Positions 9,170 to 18,818 are shown, numbered from the stretch's first letter. The stretch is DNA of 64,000 nucleotides from CAVQBP01 sp964448105 (GCA_964448105.1 CAYUVK010000010.1:8516-72515); one strand, 5' to 3'. Made by a program: numbers and translations. Notes: generated by a model not told the origin, from the sequence alone.

Positions 9170-10114
9170 ATGAAAAACAGTCACATATTTTGGGGGATCT
9201 TTTTTATCGCCCTTGGAGGTTTGATACTCCTAAATAATTTTACATACATATACTTTGATTGGGAAACACTTGCAAAACTCTGGCCTGTGGTTCTTATTCT
9301 TTGGGGATTATCTTTGTTTGTAAAAGATAACAGGTTTGTAAAAGGATTTATTATAGCATTACTCGCTGTATTAATAGCATTAACAATTTTTTCTACTTTT
9401 AATTTTTTCTTTGATGTCGTTCATTATGAAAACGGCAGATCATTTACCGGTATAGTTATAGATAATGATTCAAATGTAGATACAACTAATTATTTCGAAC
9501 CTTTCAATTTAAATGTTAAAGATTCCAAGCTTGAATTTGAATCCGGTGCGGGGCATTTTGAAATAAACGGAACTTCGGAAGGATTATTTTCCGCACGTAC
9601 GGCAGGTGTAAAAAACAATTATTCAATTAATACTGATACTTATGGTAATAACGCAAATATAAATTTTTTTATGAGGGAAAAACATTTTCCATTCGGGCAT
9701 GGAAAATTAATTAACGATGTGGAGATGAAATTAAACACCGGTCCCGTCTGGAATTTGGATTTTAAAATGGGTGCTGCAGGTGTTTATTTGGATTTATCCC
9801 CATATAAAATTGAAAATGTTGATATCGGGATGGGTGCTGCCAAATTGAAAGTTAGATTAGGGGACAAGAATGATAGTATTAAGTTTCACCTGGAAGCCGG
9901 TGTTTCTTCTATCGAAATTTTAGTACCCGAATCTTCGGGGTGTGAAATACAATCAGAAACGGTCTTATCAAATAAACATTTTAACGGATTTGACAAAATA
10001 ACTTCAGGACTTTTCAGAACCACCAATTTTGATACTGCTTCAAACAAGATCTACTTATCTTTCAATACAGGGATTTCATCAATTAAAGTTAACAGGTATT
10101 CGGATTGGCAGTAA
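9170..10114 (+). CDS. LiaF/DUF5668-like membrane protein with C-terminal beta domain
   Basis: A 314-residue protein. The first 80 residues carry three to four short membrane helices (FWGIFFIALGGLILLNNF, LWPVVLILWGLSLFV, GFIIALLAVLIALTIF). The rest is a soluble repeat-like beta domain with recurring KMGAAGVYLDL, GMGAAKLKVRLG and EAGVSSIEILVP elements, as in the toastrack domain of LiaF-type envelope-stress proteins. It overlaps the operon of the PspC protein with a one-base gap. The domain probably faces the periplasm. Role in stress sensing is inferred from family and context. Confidence 0.8.
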   Translation: MKNSHIFWGIFFIALGGLILLNNFTYIYFDWETLAKLWPVVLILWGLSLFVKDNRFVKGFIIALLAVLIALTIFSTFNFFFDVVHYENGRSFTGIVIDNDSNVDTTNYFEPFNLNVKDSKLEFESGAGHFEINGTSEGLFSARTAGVKNNYSINTDTYGNNANINFFMREKHFPFGHGKLINDVEMKLNTGPVWNLDFKMGAAGVYLDLSPYKIENVDIGMGAAKLKVRLGDKNDSIKFHLEAGVSSIEILVPESSGCEIQSETVLSNKHFNGFDKITSGLFRTTNFDTASNKIYLSFNTGISSIKVNRYSDWQ

Positions 10115-10144
10115 AAATTCCAATCTTACCTTTATCAAAAAATA

Positions 10145-10597
10145 TTATTTAGGTGCTTTCCCAATAATTTTGTTAACAAACCGGTGAAAATTATGAGGAA
10201 ACGATGAGGGTTCGGTAAACATCAGGACACATTCTTTGTAGACTACATTCATTTCTTTTTCATTACAAAATTTTATCGCTTCTTCTGATTCTGCTCCGTT
10301 CTGCAGCCAGATATTATTAATGTTTTTTTCATGAGCAAGTTTCACTACATCCTCAACTTTGTCGGGTGGTAAGACTATTAAGGCGCTTTCAATATTTGCC
10401 GGGATTTCATTAAGATTTTTATAGCATGTATCGCCATCAATTTTTTCTGCATTAGGATTAACAGGAAACACGTTATATCCTTTTACTTTAAAATAACGAT
10501 AAGCAGAGTTTCCAAATTTTTTATTATTCCTTGAAGCCCCAACAACAGCTATATTCCTCCCAGAAAAAAATTTTTCAATAGATCCTTTTGTGATCAT
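10145..10597 (-). CDS. CoA-binding domain protein (YccU-like)
   Basis: A 150-residue single-domain Rossmann protein: RNIAVVGASRNNKKFGNSAY near the N-terminus is the nucleotide-binding loop, followed by YNVFPVNPNAEKIDGDTCY and SALIVLPPDKVEDVV. This is the CoA_binding_2 family, which shares its fold with succinyl-CoA synthetase alpha but has no catalytic domain. Cytosolic. No convincing physiological role is known for the family. Gene stands alone between a convergent gene and a 226-bp gap. Confidence 0.9.
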   Translation of the reverse strand: MITKGSIEKFFSGRNIAVVGASRNNKKFGNSAYRYFKVKGYNVFPVNPNAEKIDGDTCYKNLNEIPANIESALIVLPPDKVEDVVKLAHEKNINNIWLQNGAESEEAIKFCNEKEMNVVYKECVLMFTEPSSFPHNFHRFVNKIIGKAPK

Positions 10598-10823
10598 TAT
10601 ACTTCCCTATATTTTTTAACAATTATATCAAACTTCTTTTAAGCCTTAATTTTTCCCTATAATTCAACTTATCGGCATTAATCCTTTCCTTACTTAAATT
10701 GGGAATAGTGTTTTCAAAAATATCAATAATAATATTTTGATCCAATTTGTATTAAATTTATAAAAATATTATTCAAATCACTACTAAATGGAATTTAAAT
10801 TATATCATTTGTACTTGTTAAAG

Positions 10824-11207
10824 TTATTTTAATCTTTTTGATTTTTCTTTAATATGTTTTGGCTTCCATAAATATTTTTCTAATATCACACAATCATTTT
10901 CATCAAATTCGATTCCTTCCGATAATAAAAGATCTTTCATTAAATCAGAACTGCCAAAGTGCATCTTACCAGTCAATGCTCCAAACCTGTTAACAACGCG
11001 ATGGCAGGGGAGTCCTGAATTTTTTGTGCCATTTAAGGCCCAGCCAACAGTTCGAGCAGAAGATCTTATTCCGCAGGCTTCAGCTATATCACCGTAAGTT
11101 ACAACTTTACCGTAAGGGATCTCTGCAACAATTTTGTAAACCCTATCGAAGAAATCTTCTTTTTTGGTTTTACTTTTATTAACTTTTAGTTTTCCGGCTT
11201 TCTTCAT
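10824..11207 (-). CDS. MGMT-family DNA alkyltransferase-like protein
   Basis: A 127-residue protein consisting only of the C-terminal DNA-binding and active-site domain of O6-alkylguanine-DNA alkyltransferase. Visible are IPYGKVVTYGDIAEACGI, SARTVGWALNGTKNSGLPCHRVV and FGALTG. The active-site motif is PCHRV with the acceptor Cys at about residue 68, so it keeps the catalytic residue, unlike ATL proteins that have Trp there. It lacks the N-terminal Ada/Ogt domain. It may repair alkylated guanine or act as a sensor; the short form makes the exact activity uncertain. Confidence 0.85.
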   Translation of the reverse strand: MKKAGKLKVNKSKTKKEDFFDRVYKIVAEIPYGKVVTYGDIAEACGIRSSARTVGWALNGTKNSGLPCHRVVNRFGALTGKMHFGSSDLMKDLLLSEGIEFDENDCVILEKYLWKPKHIKEKSKRLK

Positions 11208-11269
11208 ATTTGGTGATGATATGAATATTTATGTTTTGAAAAATAAAATCAAATTGAAATGCTTTAAAC

Positions 11270-12030
11270 TTAGATATTTTTTAATAGATTAATTAAATCC
11301 TTTGACGAAAACGGCTTTGATATATAATGTGAAAATCCTTTAGATAAAAATTCATCTCTATCTTCTTTTGAAGCATATGCTGTTATGGCGATTATTTTCA
11401 TCGGTTTTAAAAATTTTATTTTGGCATTTATTTGTAATTTTGATCTGGGCATTATACTGCAAAGCAGATTTAGAATTTAAAGCAACAATTGTCTCAATAA
11501 CCTTGGAGATGTTGACTGCACTCTGTTTTATATCTATTTTATCAAATTCGAGCTTAGTGATGTCTAATATTTTGTTTAAGGTATCGGTTAGTCTTTTAGA
11601 AGATCTTAATATAGTTTTAGCCATATCCTTTTCTTTTTGATTTTGAATTGATTCGGCAAGCAATTCGGAAAAACCCACTATACCTACAAACGGGGTTCTA
11701 AGTTCATGAATCATATTTGCAAAGAAATAAGATTTAATCCTGTTCATTTCCTCGGCTTTTTCTTTTGCTTCTATAAGTTCTTCAGTCATCTTTTTACGAG
11801 TAGTTATATCTTCTTTTACAGCAATAAAATTAATAATATCTCCTCGCTCATTTAGGATAGGGGAGATTGATGCCGATTCCCAGTATAATTCCTTGTTCTT
11901 CTTCCTGTTTAGAAATTCTCCGTGCCAGTCTTTCTTATCAAGAATTGTCTTCCATAAAGCTTCATACTCTTCTTTTTGCCTATTTCCTGATTTCAGCAAA
12001 CGGGGGTTTTTCCCTTTCACTTCCTCAAAA
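11270..12030 (-). pseudogene. Hybrid sensor histidine kinase remnant (PAS-HisKA, then receiver tail)
   Basis: From about 12030 downwards the frame reads a PAS core (YFEEVKGKNPRLLKSG, then WHGEFLNRKKNKELYW and FIAVKEDIT) and a HisKA dimerisation domain with the phospho-acceptor His in FFANMIHELRTPFVGIVGF. Just past the HisKA helices the frame is lost. In another frame, 11270-11452 encodes only the C-terminal half of a receiver domain (KIIAITAYASKEDR, SHYISKPFSSKDLI). The whole ATPase domain and the phospho-acceptor half of the receiver are missing, so an internal deletion lies near 11420-11465. The N-terminus is also lost at about 12030. Non-functional remnant. Confidence 0.8.
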
Positions 12031-12032
12031 TA

Positions 12033-12804
12033 TGGCATGATTGGAATCCAAATGCACCAAAAGCTATTCTTCGTGAATCCGGATTTGAACCATGGGTTGC
12101 TTATAAGCCGCATCCTCCCGGTTTGATAAATCCGTTTAGGAAAAAAATAAGTGAACTTACCCTGCATGAGTTTATGGAGAATTTTGATTACAAGAAACGG
12201 GGTGGAAATAGTAATTCTTCCAAAGCAGAAAAACCAACTCTGGAGGATTTTTTGAAATGGTCTATGAACAAAAAGAGATTAAAGTATGTTTTTTCAATAT
12301 TAAGACTCCTTCTGAAGACAGCATATTAGCTCCAATAATTTTGAAGAAATTATCCGGTTTATTATCCAGATATAATATTACATATAATTCGGTTATAGAA
12401 ACATTTCACACTGAAGTTTTAAAAAAAATGAAAAAAGAATTCCCCGGTTTCAACTACAGCCTGGATGAGGAATCCAATTTTGGATTAGTATTAAAACCAT
12501 GGAGGTTTAGCGGTGTAAAAGCCGCTATTCATCATGGGAATAAATTTGCGATTGCATTCAGACCAAGAAAAATCACAATTGCTAATTGGACAACTTACAG
12601 ACGAATTATTAGCTATGATGTAAAACTTAGATACAGATACAATAAAAAAAATCCTGATTCTAAAATCAGTTATCTAATTGGGGGACAGTCAACAAGAAAA
12701 AAGAGCTCGATTGCCTAGTTAAATTAGGTGTCGGTGGAATTCAAACCGATTTTCCTCATCTTTTAAAAGAAATAGAAGTTAAAAATGGCAGAAGGATTGA
12801 ATAG
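12033..12804 (+). pseudogene. Glycerophosphodiester phosphodiesterase remnant, N-truncated and frameshifted
   Basis: Three successive frames assemble into one GDPD. Frame one (from 12033) has WHDWNPNAPKAIL, KKISELTLHEF and KPTLEDFLKW. A lost T in the run at 12289-12294 shifts to frame two (FFNIKTPSEDSILAPI onward). A lost base near 12679-12684 shifts to frame three (GTVNKKKELDCLVKLGVGG, then TDFPHLL), ending at TAG 12802-12804. WTVN and GVxGIxTD are the classical C-terminal GDPD motifs. The N-terminal HRG catalytic segment is absent, because sequence before 12033 belongs to the opposed kinase remnant. The enzyme hydrolyses glycerophosphodiesters when intact. Confidence 0.75.
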
Positions 12805-12909
12805 ATTAAAAAATTTTTCTGCATTTTTATAGTTGAGATCTCAAAGAATATTATATGTGAATCATTTATTAAATATTTTATATCATTATTTAATTCTTTT
12901 GGGGAAAGT

Positions 12910-13281
12910 ATGGCAAAGAAACTTAAAACAGTCTATGTCCCCTGCAATGGTTGCACTCTTTGCTGTGAAGGTGATGCTGTAAAGATAGAGAAGGAAGATC
13001 TTGATAAAGATTATCATGCAGAACCTCATCCTTATATACCTGGGGCATTAATGATAGCACATAAACAGAATAGTGATTGTATTTATTTAATTGAAAACGG
13101 CTGCAGCATTCACGATAATGCTCCGGTATTATGTCGTGCTGCAGATTGCCGTTCACTGGCATTAAAATATGATTTTATAACTGCAATGAAGCTTCATAAT
13201 ATGAAACGGATCGATATTCGTGTCTGGGATCAAGGGAATAAGCTGGTTGAAGAGATGAGGAAAAATAAAAATAAATATTAA
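12910..13281 (+). CDS. YkgJ-family cysteine cluster protein
   Basis: A 123-residue protein with the CxxCxxCC-type cluster VPCNGCTLCCEGDAV near the N-terminus and further cysteines in SDCIYLIENGCSIHDNAPVL and CRAADCRSL. This spacing is that of the YkgJ / zinc- or iron-binding cysteine cluster family, thought to hold a metal or Fe-S centre. Cytosolic. GGGGAAAGT precedes the ATG. It converges on the histidine kinase gene at 13298 with only 16 bp between stops. Biochemical role unknown. Confidence 0.88.
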   Translation: MAKKLKTVYVPCNGCTLCCEGDAVKIEKEDLDKDYHAEPHPYIPGALMIAHKQNSDCIYLIENGCSIHDNAPVLCRAADCRSLALKYDFITAMKLHNMKRIDIRVWDQGNKLVEEMRKNKNKY

Positions 13282-13297
13282 ATTTTCACAAAAAAAA

Positions 13298-14809
13298 TTA
13301 TTGTTTTCCAGCAGGCAGTGTAAAATAAAAAGTTGAACCGAGGTTCTTTTTACTTTCAACCCAAATTTTCCCTCCCTGCTTTTCCACTAATTCCTTACAA
13401 AGTACCAAACCTAAACCCGTACCCTTTTCTTTTGCAGTTCCTTCTGTTGAATAATTAACATCCGTTTTAAACAATTTGTCAAGATATTTTTCTTCTATTC
13501 CGACACCGGTATCCTTCACTTTTATTGTTATAGAATCTTTGCTTGATTCTGATGAGACTGAAATAGAACCGCCGGGATTAGAAAATTTTATTGCATTTGA
13601 AATTAGATTTCTTAAAATGGTATTTGTCATTTTAATATCTGCAAAAACAGATATTTCTGGTTCTATATTTACCTGGAATGTTACCTGTTTGTTTTTCAAA
13701 TTCTGATTATATAAAGATTCAAGTTCATTTATGAACGGAATTAATTTTATTGTTTTAGGTTCGTAAGGAATTTTTCCTGTTTGTATTCTTGACCATTCAA
13801 GAAGATTTTCCATAAGAGTAAAGACCATTTTTGAAGTTTTTGATGCTTCAGAAATAATCTGCAGCTTTTCTTCTTTTTCAAGTGATTCATAAGATTCATC
13901 AAGTATTTCTAGAATTTGCATTAATCCGCCCAACGGGCTTCTTAAATCATGTGAAATAATCGAAAAGAATTTATCTTTTGCAGCATTAATTTCAACTAGT
14001 TCTGAGTTTACTTTTTTGATTTTCTCTTCGAATTCTTTTTGTGCATTAATGTTAGTGCAGGAACCAATAAATCCCATAAAGATATTATCACGGCTCCGGC
14101 GGGGTGTTCCTTTAATCATCATCCATTCGTATTTACCGTTTTTACCTCTAAACTTAAATTCGAATGTAAATGGATTTCTGGTTCTAAATGCATTCCTGTA
14201 ATTATTCAATAAATTTTCCAGATCTTCCGGATGAACATTTTTTAGCCAATTCATACCTAATTGATCCCCGATTTTATCTCCCGAATATTCAAGCCAAACT
14301 TTGTTAACAAAGCTAAACAATCCTTCAACATCGGCAATCCATATCATAACAGGAGCCGTATTCGCCATATTTTCAAATCTTGCTTCACTATCTCTGATTA
14401 ATTCCTCTTTTACTTTTTGTTGCGTAAAGTCGACTATGGTTAAAAAGTAGAATCCTTTTTCAATATTCGGGAGTACTTTGTATTTAATTATTGTAAAGGA
14501 AGGAAAATAATTATTGCCGGTAACTTTAATTGTCATCTCTATAGTCTGTGCTTGTGAAGTTTGAATTGCTTTTTCCAATATCTTTTGAAATTGATTCTGA
14601 TCATTTTCAATAACAAATTTGGAAAAATTTTTCCCTAAAATTTCTTCTTTATTTTCCCCGACTAAAGATTGTCCTAATCTGTTTACATCTATTATTATTT
14701 CTTCCTGATCCAAAACAAAAAATCCTGATGGGAAAAGTTCAATTAACTCAGAAAAATATTCTTTATTCTTATCCACATTATCTTTTGATATATTTTCATG
14801 CCCTTTCAT
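13298..14809 (-). CDS. PAS-domain sensor histidine kinase
   Basis: A 503-residue kinase with no membrane helix, so probably cytosolic. Order: PAS domain about 17-128, second PAS with PAC about 141-262 (HPEDLENLLNNYRNAF, FEFKFRGKNGKYEWM), HisKA with FFSIISHDLRSPLGGL (His about 287), and the ATPase domain with N box NLISNAIKFSNPGG, G1 VKDTGVGIEEKYLDKLF and G2 GTGLGLVLCKELVEKQGG. All catalytic boxes are intact. No response regulator gene is adjacent, so it is an orphan here. The signal it senses is unknown. It is intact, unlike the kinase remnant 1.3 kb away. Confidence 0.95.
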   Translation of the reverse strand: MKGHENISKDNVDKNKEYFSELIELFPSGFFVLDQEEIIIDVNRLGQSLVGENKEEILGKNFSKFVIENDQNQFQKILEKAIQTSQAQTIEMTIKVTGNNYFPSFTIIKYKVLPNIEKGFYFLTIVDFTQQKVKEELIRDSEARFENMANTAPVMIWIADVEGLFSFVNKVWLEYSGDKIGDQLGMNWLKNVHPEDLENLLNNYRNAFRTRNPFTFEFKFRGKNGKYEWMMIKGTPRRSRDNIFMGFIGSCTNINAQKEFEEKIKKVNSELVEINAAKDKFFSIISHDLRSPLGGLMQILEILDESYESLEKEEKLQIISEASKTSKMVFTLMENLLEWSRIQTGKIPYEPKTIKLIPFINELESLYNQNLKNKQVTFQVNIEPEISVFADIKMTNTILRNLISNAIKFSNPGGSISVSSESSKDSITIKVKDTGVGIEEKYLDKLFKTDVNYSTEGTAKEKGTGLGLVLCKELVEKQGGKIWVESKKNLGSTFYFTLPAGKQ

Positions 14810-15249
14810 TGTTTTGATTTCCCGCTGTTTTTGATAGTTAAGATTAATTGTTTCAAATATGTAACTATATTAAAAAAGTTTTTCGTTTCCTAATCAAAAA
14901 TAAGAATGAATCTCTTTAGAATCATCAAAAAAATTTCTCCTGCAAATAAACCTTTATAACAGTGTCTCATAAATTAGGAATAATCTAAGTCCTTTTTTTA
15001 ACCACATCCTACCCAAATTAAAATTGTTGAAATAAAGCTTAAAATTAAAATGTTTTAATATAGTGTATCATCATAAAACAAGGTACAAGATTATTACAGT
15101 AACTCTTACAAAATCATTAAGAATTTATTACCGAATGCAATTTTGTAAAAAAATCAATAAGTAAAATTTACAAGTTGTTTAATGGTATTTGCGTTGTATA
15201 ATGAGAAACAAATAAAAAAATGTGAAATAAAAAATAGAAGGAATAAACG
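14810..15249. other. Intergenic region, 440 bp, divergent promoters expected
   Basis: AT-rich spacer between the kinase (minus) and the lipoprotein-TPR operon (plus). Apart from the promoter candidate at 15175-15202, nothing with coding character or strong secondary structure was seen. Confidence 0.5.
15175..15202 (+). promoter_or_regulatory. Candidate promoter of the lipoprotein-TPR operon
   Basis: TTGTTT (15175-15180) and TATAAT (15197-15202) are 16 bp apart, 48 bp before the ATG. The -10 is a perfect consensus match but the -35 matches only half of TTGACA, and Bacteroidota promoters often differ from this form, so the call is tentative. Confidence 0.3.
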
Positions 15250-15828
15250 ATGTATAAATATTTATCAATTATTGCGATTCTGTTATTATTTGTTATTGGC
15301 TGTACCGATGAATCAAATATTCTTTCACCGGTTGGAAATAATATAAATAATGATGAATTAGTAACCAATCCAAACTGGATTACTTTACCAGCTAATCAAA
15401 ATCAGGCACTTAAGAAAGATATCACTGTTGGTAAAATTATAGAAGGAGATGATGAATCTTTATTAGAGATTAATACCGGCTACGCAGGCGGTCCTTTTGG
15501 ATGGATATCAATTACTGCAAACGCAAGATTCCAGCGATATTCATTTACCGGTTCAAGGTATGTAACAATGTCTATTAATGATGATTTCGGAGCCGCTACG
15601 TTTACACCTTCCGGTACATGGGCAAAACCTGTTATTTATAATTTAACAATTCAAGGTATAGACCTGAGCAATGTAGATCCGTCTACAGTCAGCTTTGTAT
15701 ACATGGCACCCGATGGTAATTATTATAAAGCAAAATACCAGAGTATTTATGTTGACAAGCAGTCCGGTAAATTACAGATTGTCAATGCAGAATTACCCCA
15801 TTTTTCACGCTGGGGCTTTATTAACTAA
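15250..15828 (+). CDS. Predicted lipoprotein with ZU5-like beta domain
   Basis: A 192-residue protein. The signal peptide ends in a lipobox, LLFVIGC, with the Cys at residue 17, followed by the SPVG linker frequent in lipoproteins of this group. The mature part is one beta-rich domain with FTPSGTWAKPVIYNL, IQGIDLSNVDP and ELPHFSRWGFIN. This arrangement resembles the ZU5-type domains of Ignavibacteria lipoproteins, but the resemblance is loose. It should be anchored in the envelope. AGAAGGAATAAACG precedes the ATG. It is followed 20 nt later by a TPR gene. Function unknown. Confidence 0.75.
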   Translation: MYKYLSIIAILLLFVIGCTDESNILSPVGNNINNDELVTNPNWITLPANQNQALKKDITVGKIIEGDDESLLEINTGYAGGPFGWISITANARFQRYSFTGSRYVTMSINDDFGAATFTPSGTWAKPVIYNLTIQGIDLSNVDPSTVSFVYMAPDGNYYKAKYQSIYVDKQSGKLQIVNAELPHFSRWGFIN

Positions 15829-15848
15829 TTTTTTCAAAGAAGAAAAAA

Positions 15849-17093
15849 ATGTCGAACTTAAACCATACATTTGATATAGAATTAGATAAGCTTCTTAAAG
15901 AATATCTTGGAGATGATTGTTGCGGCAACATTAATCTGAGTATAGATTATCCTGAAAAAGAAGTAAATGGAGTATCTGAAAAGATTAATAATTTTTACAA
16001 AGATCAGCTCCAAATAAATATTGGCACTTATAATGAAAGAATCAAAATAGATAGAACTATTACGTTCTCAGAGAAAAACTTGGAAGCAAGTAAGTTCTGT
16101 AAATTTTTGATCGAACTTGGAAAAGTATGTATATCCGGCGGCAAATTAAATTTGGCCGCCGAAGTCTTTAAAAAAGCAAATCTATGCAGTTCCGGTTTAG
16201 CGAAAACTTATAAAGCTGAATCTTTAACGGGGTTGGCAAACGTTCATATCAAAAGAGGAAATTGGTCAAGAGGTTTAAATATAATTGCTGAGGCTGAAGA
16301 ATTATACAAAGACGCAAACGATAATCTTGGTGTTGCTGTATGTGAAAACCTGGTAGGAACTATTAATGGAGAGCTCGGTGATATTGTAAACGCAAAAAAA
16401 CATTTTCAACTGAGCATATCTTTAATCGATCCGCAAACTGAATTAGAATTTGCTGCTGAATTGGAAACAAATTTAGGTATAATAGATCATATGGAAGAGA
16501 ATTCGGATGATGCTCTTAATCATTTGAAAAAAGCTCAGAAAATATTTAAAGAACTTCAGAATTTTAAAAACTTAGCAAATGTTACTCTTAGTCTTAGTTT
16601 AGTTTATTTTGAAGCAGAAGATTATTTATCTGCAATTTCTTCTTTAGATGAAGGAATTGAGATTGCCAAGCAACACCATTTTCTTTCAATTCTATGCCTG
16701 CTTTATCTTGCAAAATCAAGGGTGTTAATTCCAACAAAAGCTTTTTATTATGCTTCAGAGTTTGCCGATAAAGCTCTGGAAATAAGTCATGATTTAAATG
16801 ATAAAACAACTCTTGCAGATATATATAAGGTAAAAGGAATTATTGAAAGAGAATTGAAAAACTTTGAAGTTGCTGAAAGTCATTTCTTAAACAGTATTAG
16901 AATAAACAGTGCATTAAAAAATGAAATGAATACTGCTGAAACATATGTCGAGTTAGGGATACTTTATAGAGAATTAAATAATTCAACTTCAAAACGCTCA
17001 AGTCTGAAAAATGCACTAGATTATTACAAGAAAATAAAATCCTCAGTAAAGGTTAAAAGGATTGAGGATGTTCTGGACTTTAAAGTAGTGTAA
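15849..17093 (+). CDS. TPR repeat protein (first of a paralogous pair)
   Basis: A 414-residue soluble protein without signal peptide. After an N-terminal region of about 100 residues containing DDCCGNINLSIDYPEKE, the rest is a run of degenerate tetratricopeptide repeats, for instance LGVAVCENLVGTINGELGD and ELETNLGIIDHMEENSDDAL. The last 100 residues (YKVKGIIERELKNFEVAESH, then ETYVELGILYRELNN) align by eye with the same part of the next gene, so the two arose by duplication. TPR arrays mediate protein-protein contact; the partner is unknown. It lies between the lipoprotein gene and its paralogue in a probable three-gene operon. Confidence 0.85.
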   Translation: MSNLNHTFDIELDKLLKEYLGDDCCGNINLSIDYPEKEVNGVSEKINNFYKDQLQINIGTYNERIKIDRTITFSEKNLEASKFCKFLIELGKVCISGGKLNLAAEVFKKANLCSSGLAKTYKAESLTGLANVHIKRGNWSRGLNIIAEAEELYKDANDNLGVAVCENLVGTINGELGDIVNAKKHFQLSISLIDPQTELEFAAELETNLGIIDHMEENSDDALNHLKKAQKIFKELQNFKNLANVTLSLSLVYFEAEDYLSAISSLDEGIEIAKQHHFLSILCLLYLAKSRVLIPTKAFYYASEFADKALEISHDLNDKTTLADIYKVKGIIERELKNFEVAESHFLNSIRINSALKNEMNTAETYVELGILYRELNNSTSKRSSLKNALDYYKKIKSSVKVKRIEDVLDFKVV

Positions 17094-17118
17094 TTAGATT
17101 TTAATCCTAAAGAATAAA

Positions 17119-18330
17119 ATGGAAAATAATAGTTCAAATATAGTTAATGATATTAAAAATCTGATCAACAGTTACATGACGGATACTGACGCAGGGGATT
17201 TTATTAAAGTACTTGAAGAAGATATTACTGTAAAAACCAATGAAGAATTATCCCTATCCAAAGCGGAAAAAGAACAGGTAGAATACGAACTTCCAAAAGG
17301 GACCAAGTACCGTTTACTTATTGATAAGGTAATAACAGATTGTGAAAGGCTATTACCGGCAGAAAAATATTTTAGTTTAGTCCTGGAGTTGTCTCAACTA
17401 ATGTTATTTGCCGGCGAAAATTCATTTTCTCTTGAAATAGCAGAAGATCTATTGAAAAGGTTGAATACAGAAAATAAATATCCGCAAATAATTGCCGAAA
17501 CAAATTTGATGATTTCCAGGATTCATTGGGCACAAGCTTACTGGGATGATTGCAATTATTATGTCTCGGAAGCTATGAAGATGTTCCAATCAAATGAAAA
17601 CAAATCTGGTATAGCAAAGTGTGAAAATATGCTTGGTACACTTTACGGGGAAAAGGGAGAATTTGATAAAGCACAGGAACACCTGGAAAATGCTTTAACT
17701 TATTTAAAAGATGAAGAAGATTTATTGTCGCATGCAATGATTTTAACAAATTTGGGGATTATTAATGCAATCCAGGGAGATTATGAAAAGGCTGTCTGGA
17801 ACTGTAAAAAATCTGTAGAAAAATTTGAAAGGTTAAATGATAATCGTCGTTTGTCACGTGTATATCATAACATAGGAATGTTATACACAAGACTTGAAAA
17901 CTATGATGCAGCCCTTGATGAATTTAATAAATGCATAACAATATCTCTCGATAATGATTACCTATCTAATTGTGCAGTAGCATATATTGGTAAAGCATTT
18001 ATATATACAAAATTGAAAAATTTTGCTCTGGCAGATGCTTATACAAATAAAGCAATGGAAATAGCATATAAAATTAATGATACGCTTTCTATAGCCGACA
18101 TATATAAGATAAAGGGAATGATACAAAACGATCTGGAAAATTTTCAGCTTTCCGAAGAACTGTTTGAAAATAGCATTAGGTTGAATAAAGATATGGATAA
18201 TAAATACAATGAAGCGGAAACTTCAACCGAGATAGGTAAACTCTTAAAAAAGAGTGAAAGGAAAGAAGAAGCTGAAAAATTTATTTCATCTGCTGATGAT
18301 TATTTCAAGAGAATTAAAAAGAAAAATTGA
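17119..18330 (+). CDS. TPR repeat protein (second of a paralogous pair)
   Basis: A 403-residue soluble protein, 25 nt behind its paralogue. The N-terminal 95 residues have their own sequence (including SYMTDTDAGDFIKVLEEDI), and the remainder is TPR: KCENMLGTLYGEKGEFDKA, ILTNLGIINAIQGDYEKAV, VYHNIGMLYTRLENYDAAL and YKIKGMIQNDLENFQLSEEL. The repeats here are closer to consensus than in the first copy. No enzymatic domain or membrane helix. Cytosolic scaffold or sensor is likely; the exact role is unknown. Confidence 0.85.
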   Translation: MENNSSNIVNDIKNLINSYMTDTDAGDFIKVLEEDITVKTNEELSLSKAEKEQVEYELPKGTKYRLLIDKVITDCERLLPAEKYFSLVLELSQLMLFAGENSFSLEIAEDLLKRLNTENKYPQIIAETNLMISRIHWAQAYWDDCNYYVSEAMKMFQSNENKSGIAKCENMLGTLYGEKGEFDKAQEHLENALTYLKDEEDLLSHAMILTNLGIINAIQGDYEKAVWNCKKSVEKFERLNDNRRLSRVYHNIGMLYTRLENYDAALDEFNKCITISLDNDYLSNCAVAYIGKAFIYTKLKNFALADAYTNKAMEIAYKINDTLSIADIYKIKGMIQNDLENFQLSEELFENSIRLNKDMDNKYNEAETSTEIGKLLKKSERKEEAEKFISSADDYFKRIKKKN

Positions 18331-18818
18331 TATAATTGACCTTCAAATAAAATCTTAATACAGTTAAGTAAAAATTTTAGGGAAATCTTAAACTTCTATA
18401 CAAATCTTCCAATTTAAAATATAATAATATTTCCGAATCGCTTTTAATATTTAATCATATTAATTATTCATCAGTCTACGCAATGGACAATATGGTCTGA
18501 AATTGCATTTTAATCTTTTACCGGACTCTTCGTCTTTAAGTAAATGATTTAATTTCGAAATTAATTTTTATAAATGAAAGATCTCTAACCGGGGCATCTC
18601 TGCATTTTACGAAACTGATTTTTAACTAAGATAATAATCGACTATTATCTGGAATTAAAAAACATATAATACCATTCGTTTTAAATTCTTTCCGCTTAAG
18701 TAATTTCCATTCTTTATTAGTTAATTAAAAGATATAATGCACTTAGATTTTGGGGATGAATAATAATTTTTCTCAGCCTCCCAAAAGTTGTAACAATTAT
18801 TAAAATTAATTCGTCTTT
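18331..18818. other. Intergenic region, 488 bp
   Basis: Strongly AT-rich spacer between two plus-strand operons. No ORF with coding character, tRNA, terminator with a GC stem or repeat was recognised. It presumably contains the end of the TPR transcript and the promoter of the sigma-factor operon. Confidence 0.5.

Noticed and set aside
12030..12167. Upstream extension of the kinase frame to a Met at 12167
   Set aside because: Residues before YFEEVKG do not look like a PAS domain, and the complementary strand here encodes GDPD sequence.
12257..12718. A 153-residue plus-strand frame that could be called a separate hypothetical gene
   Set aside because: It is the middle frame of the broken GDPD; its two ends continue in neighbouring frames with GDPD motifs.
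15168..15368. A 66-residue minus-strand frame over the operon start
   Set aside because: It is antisense to the lipoprotein leader and crosses the promoter region.
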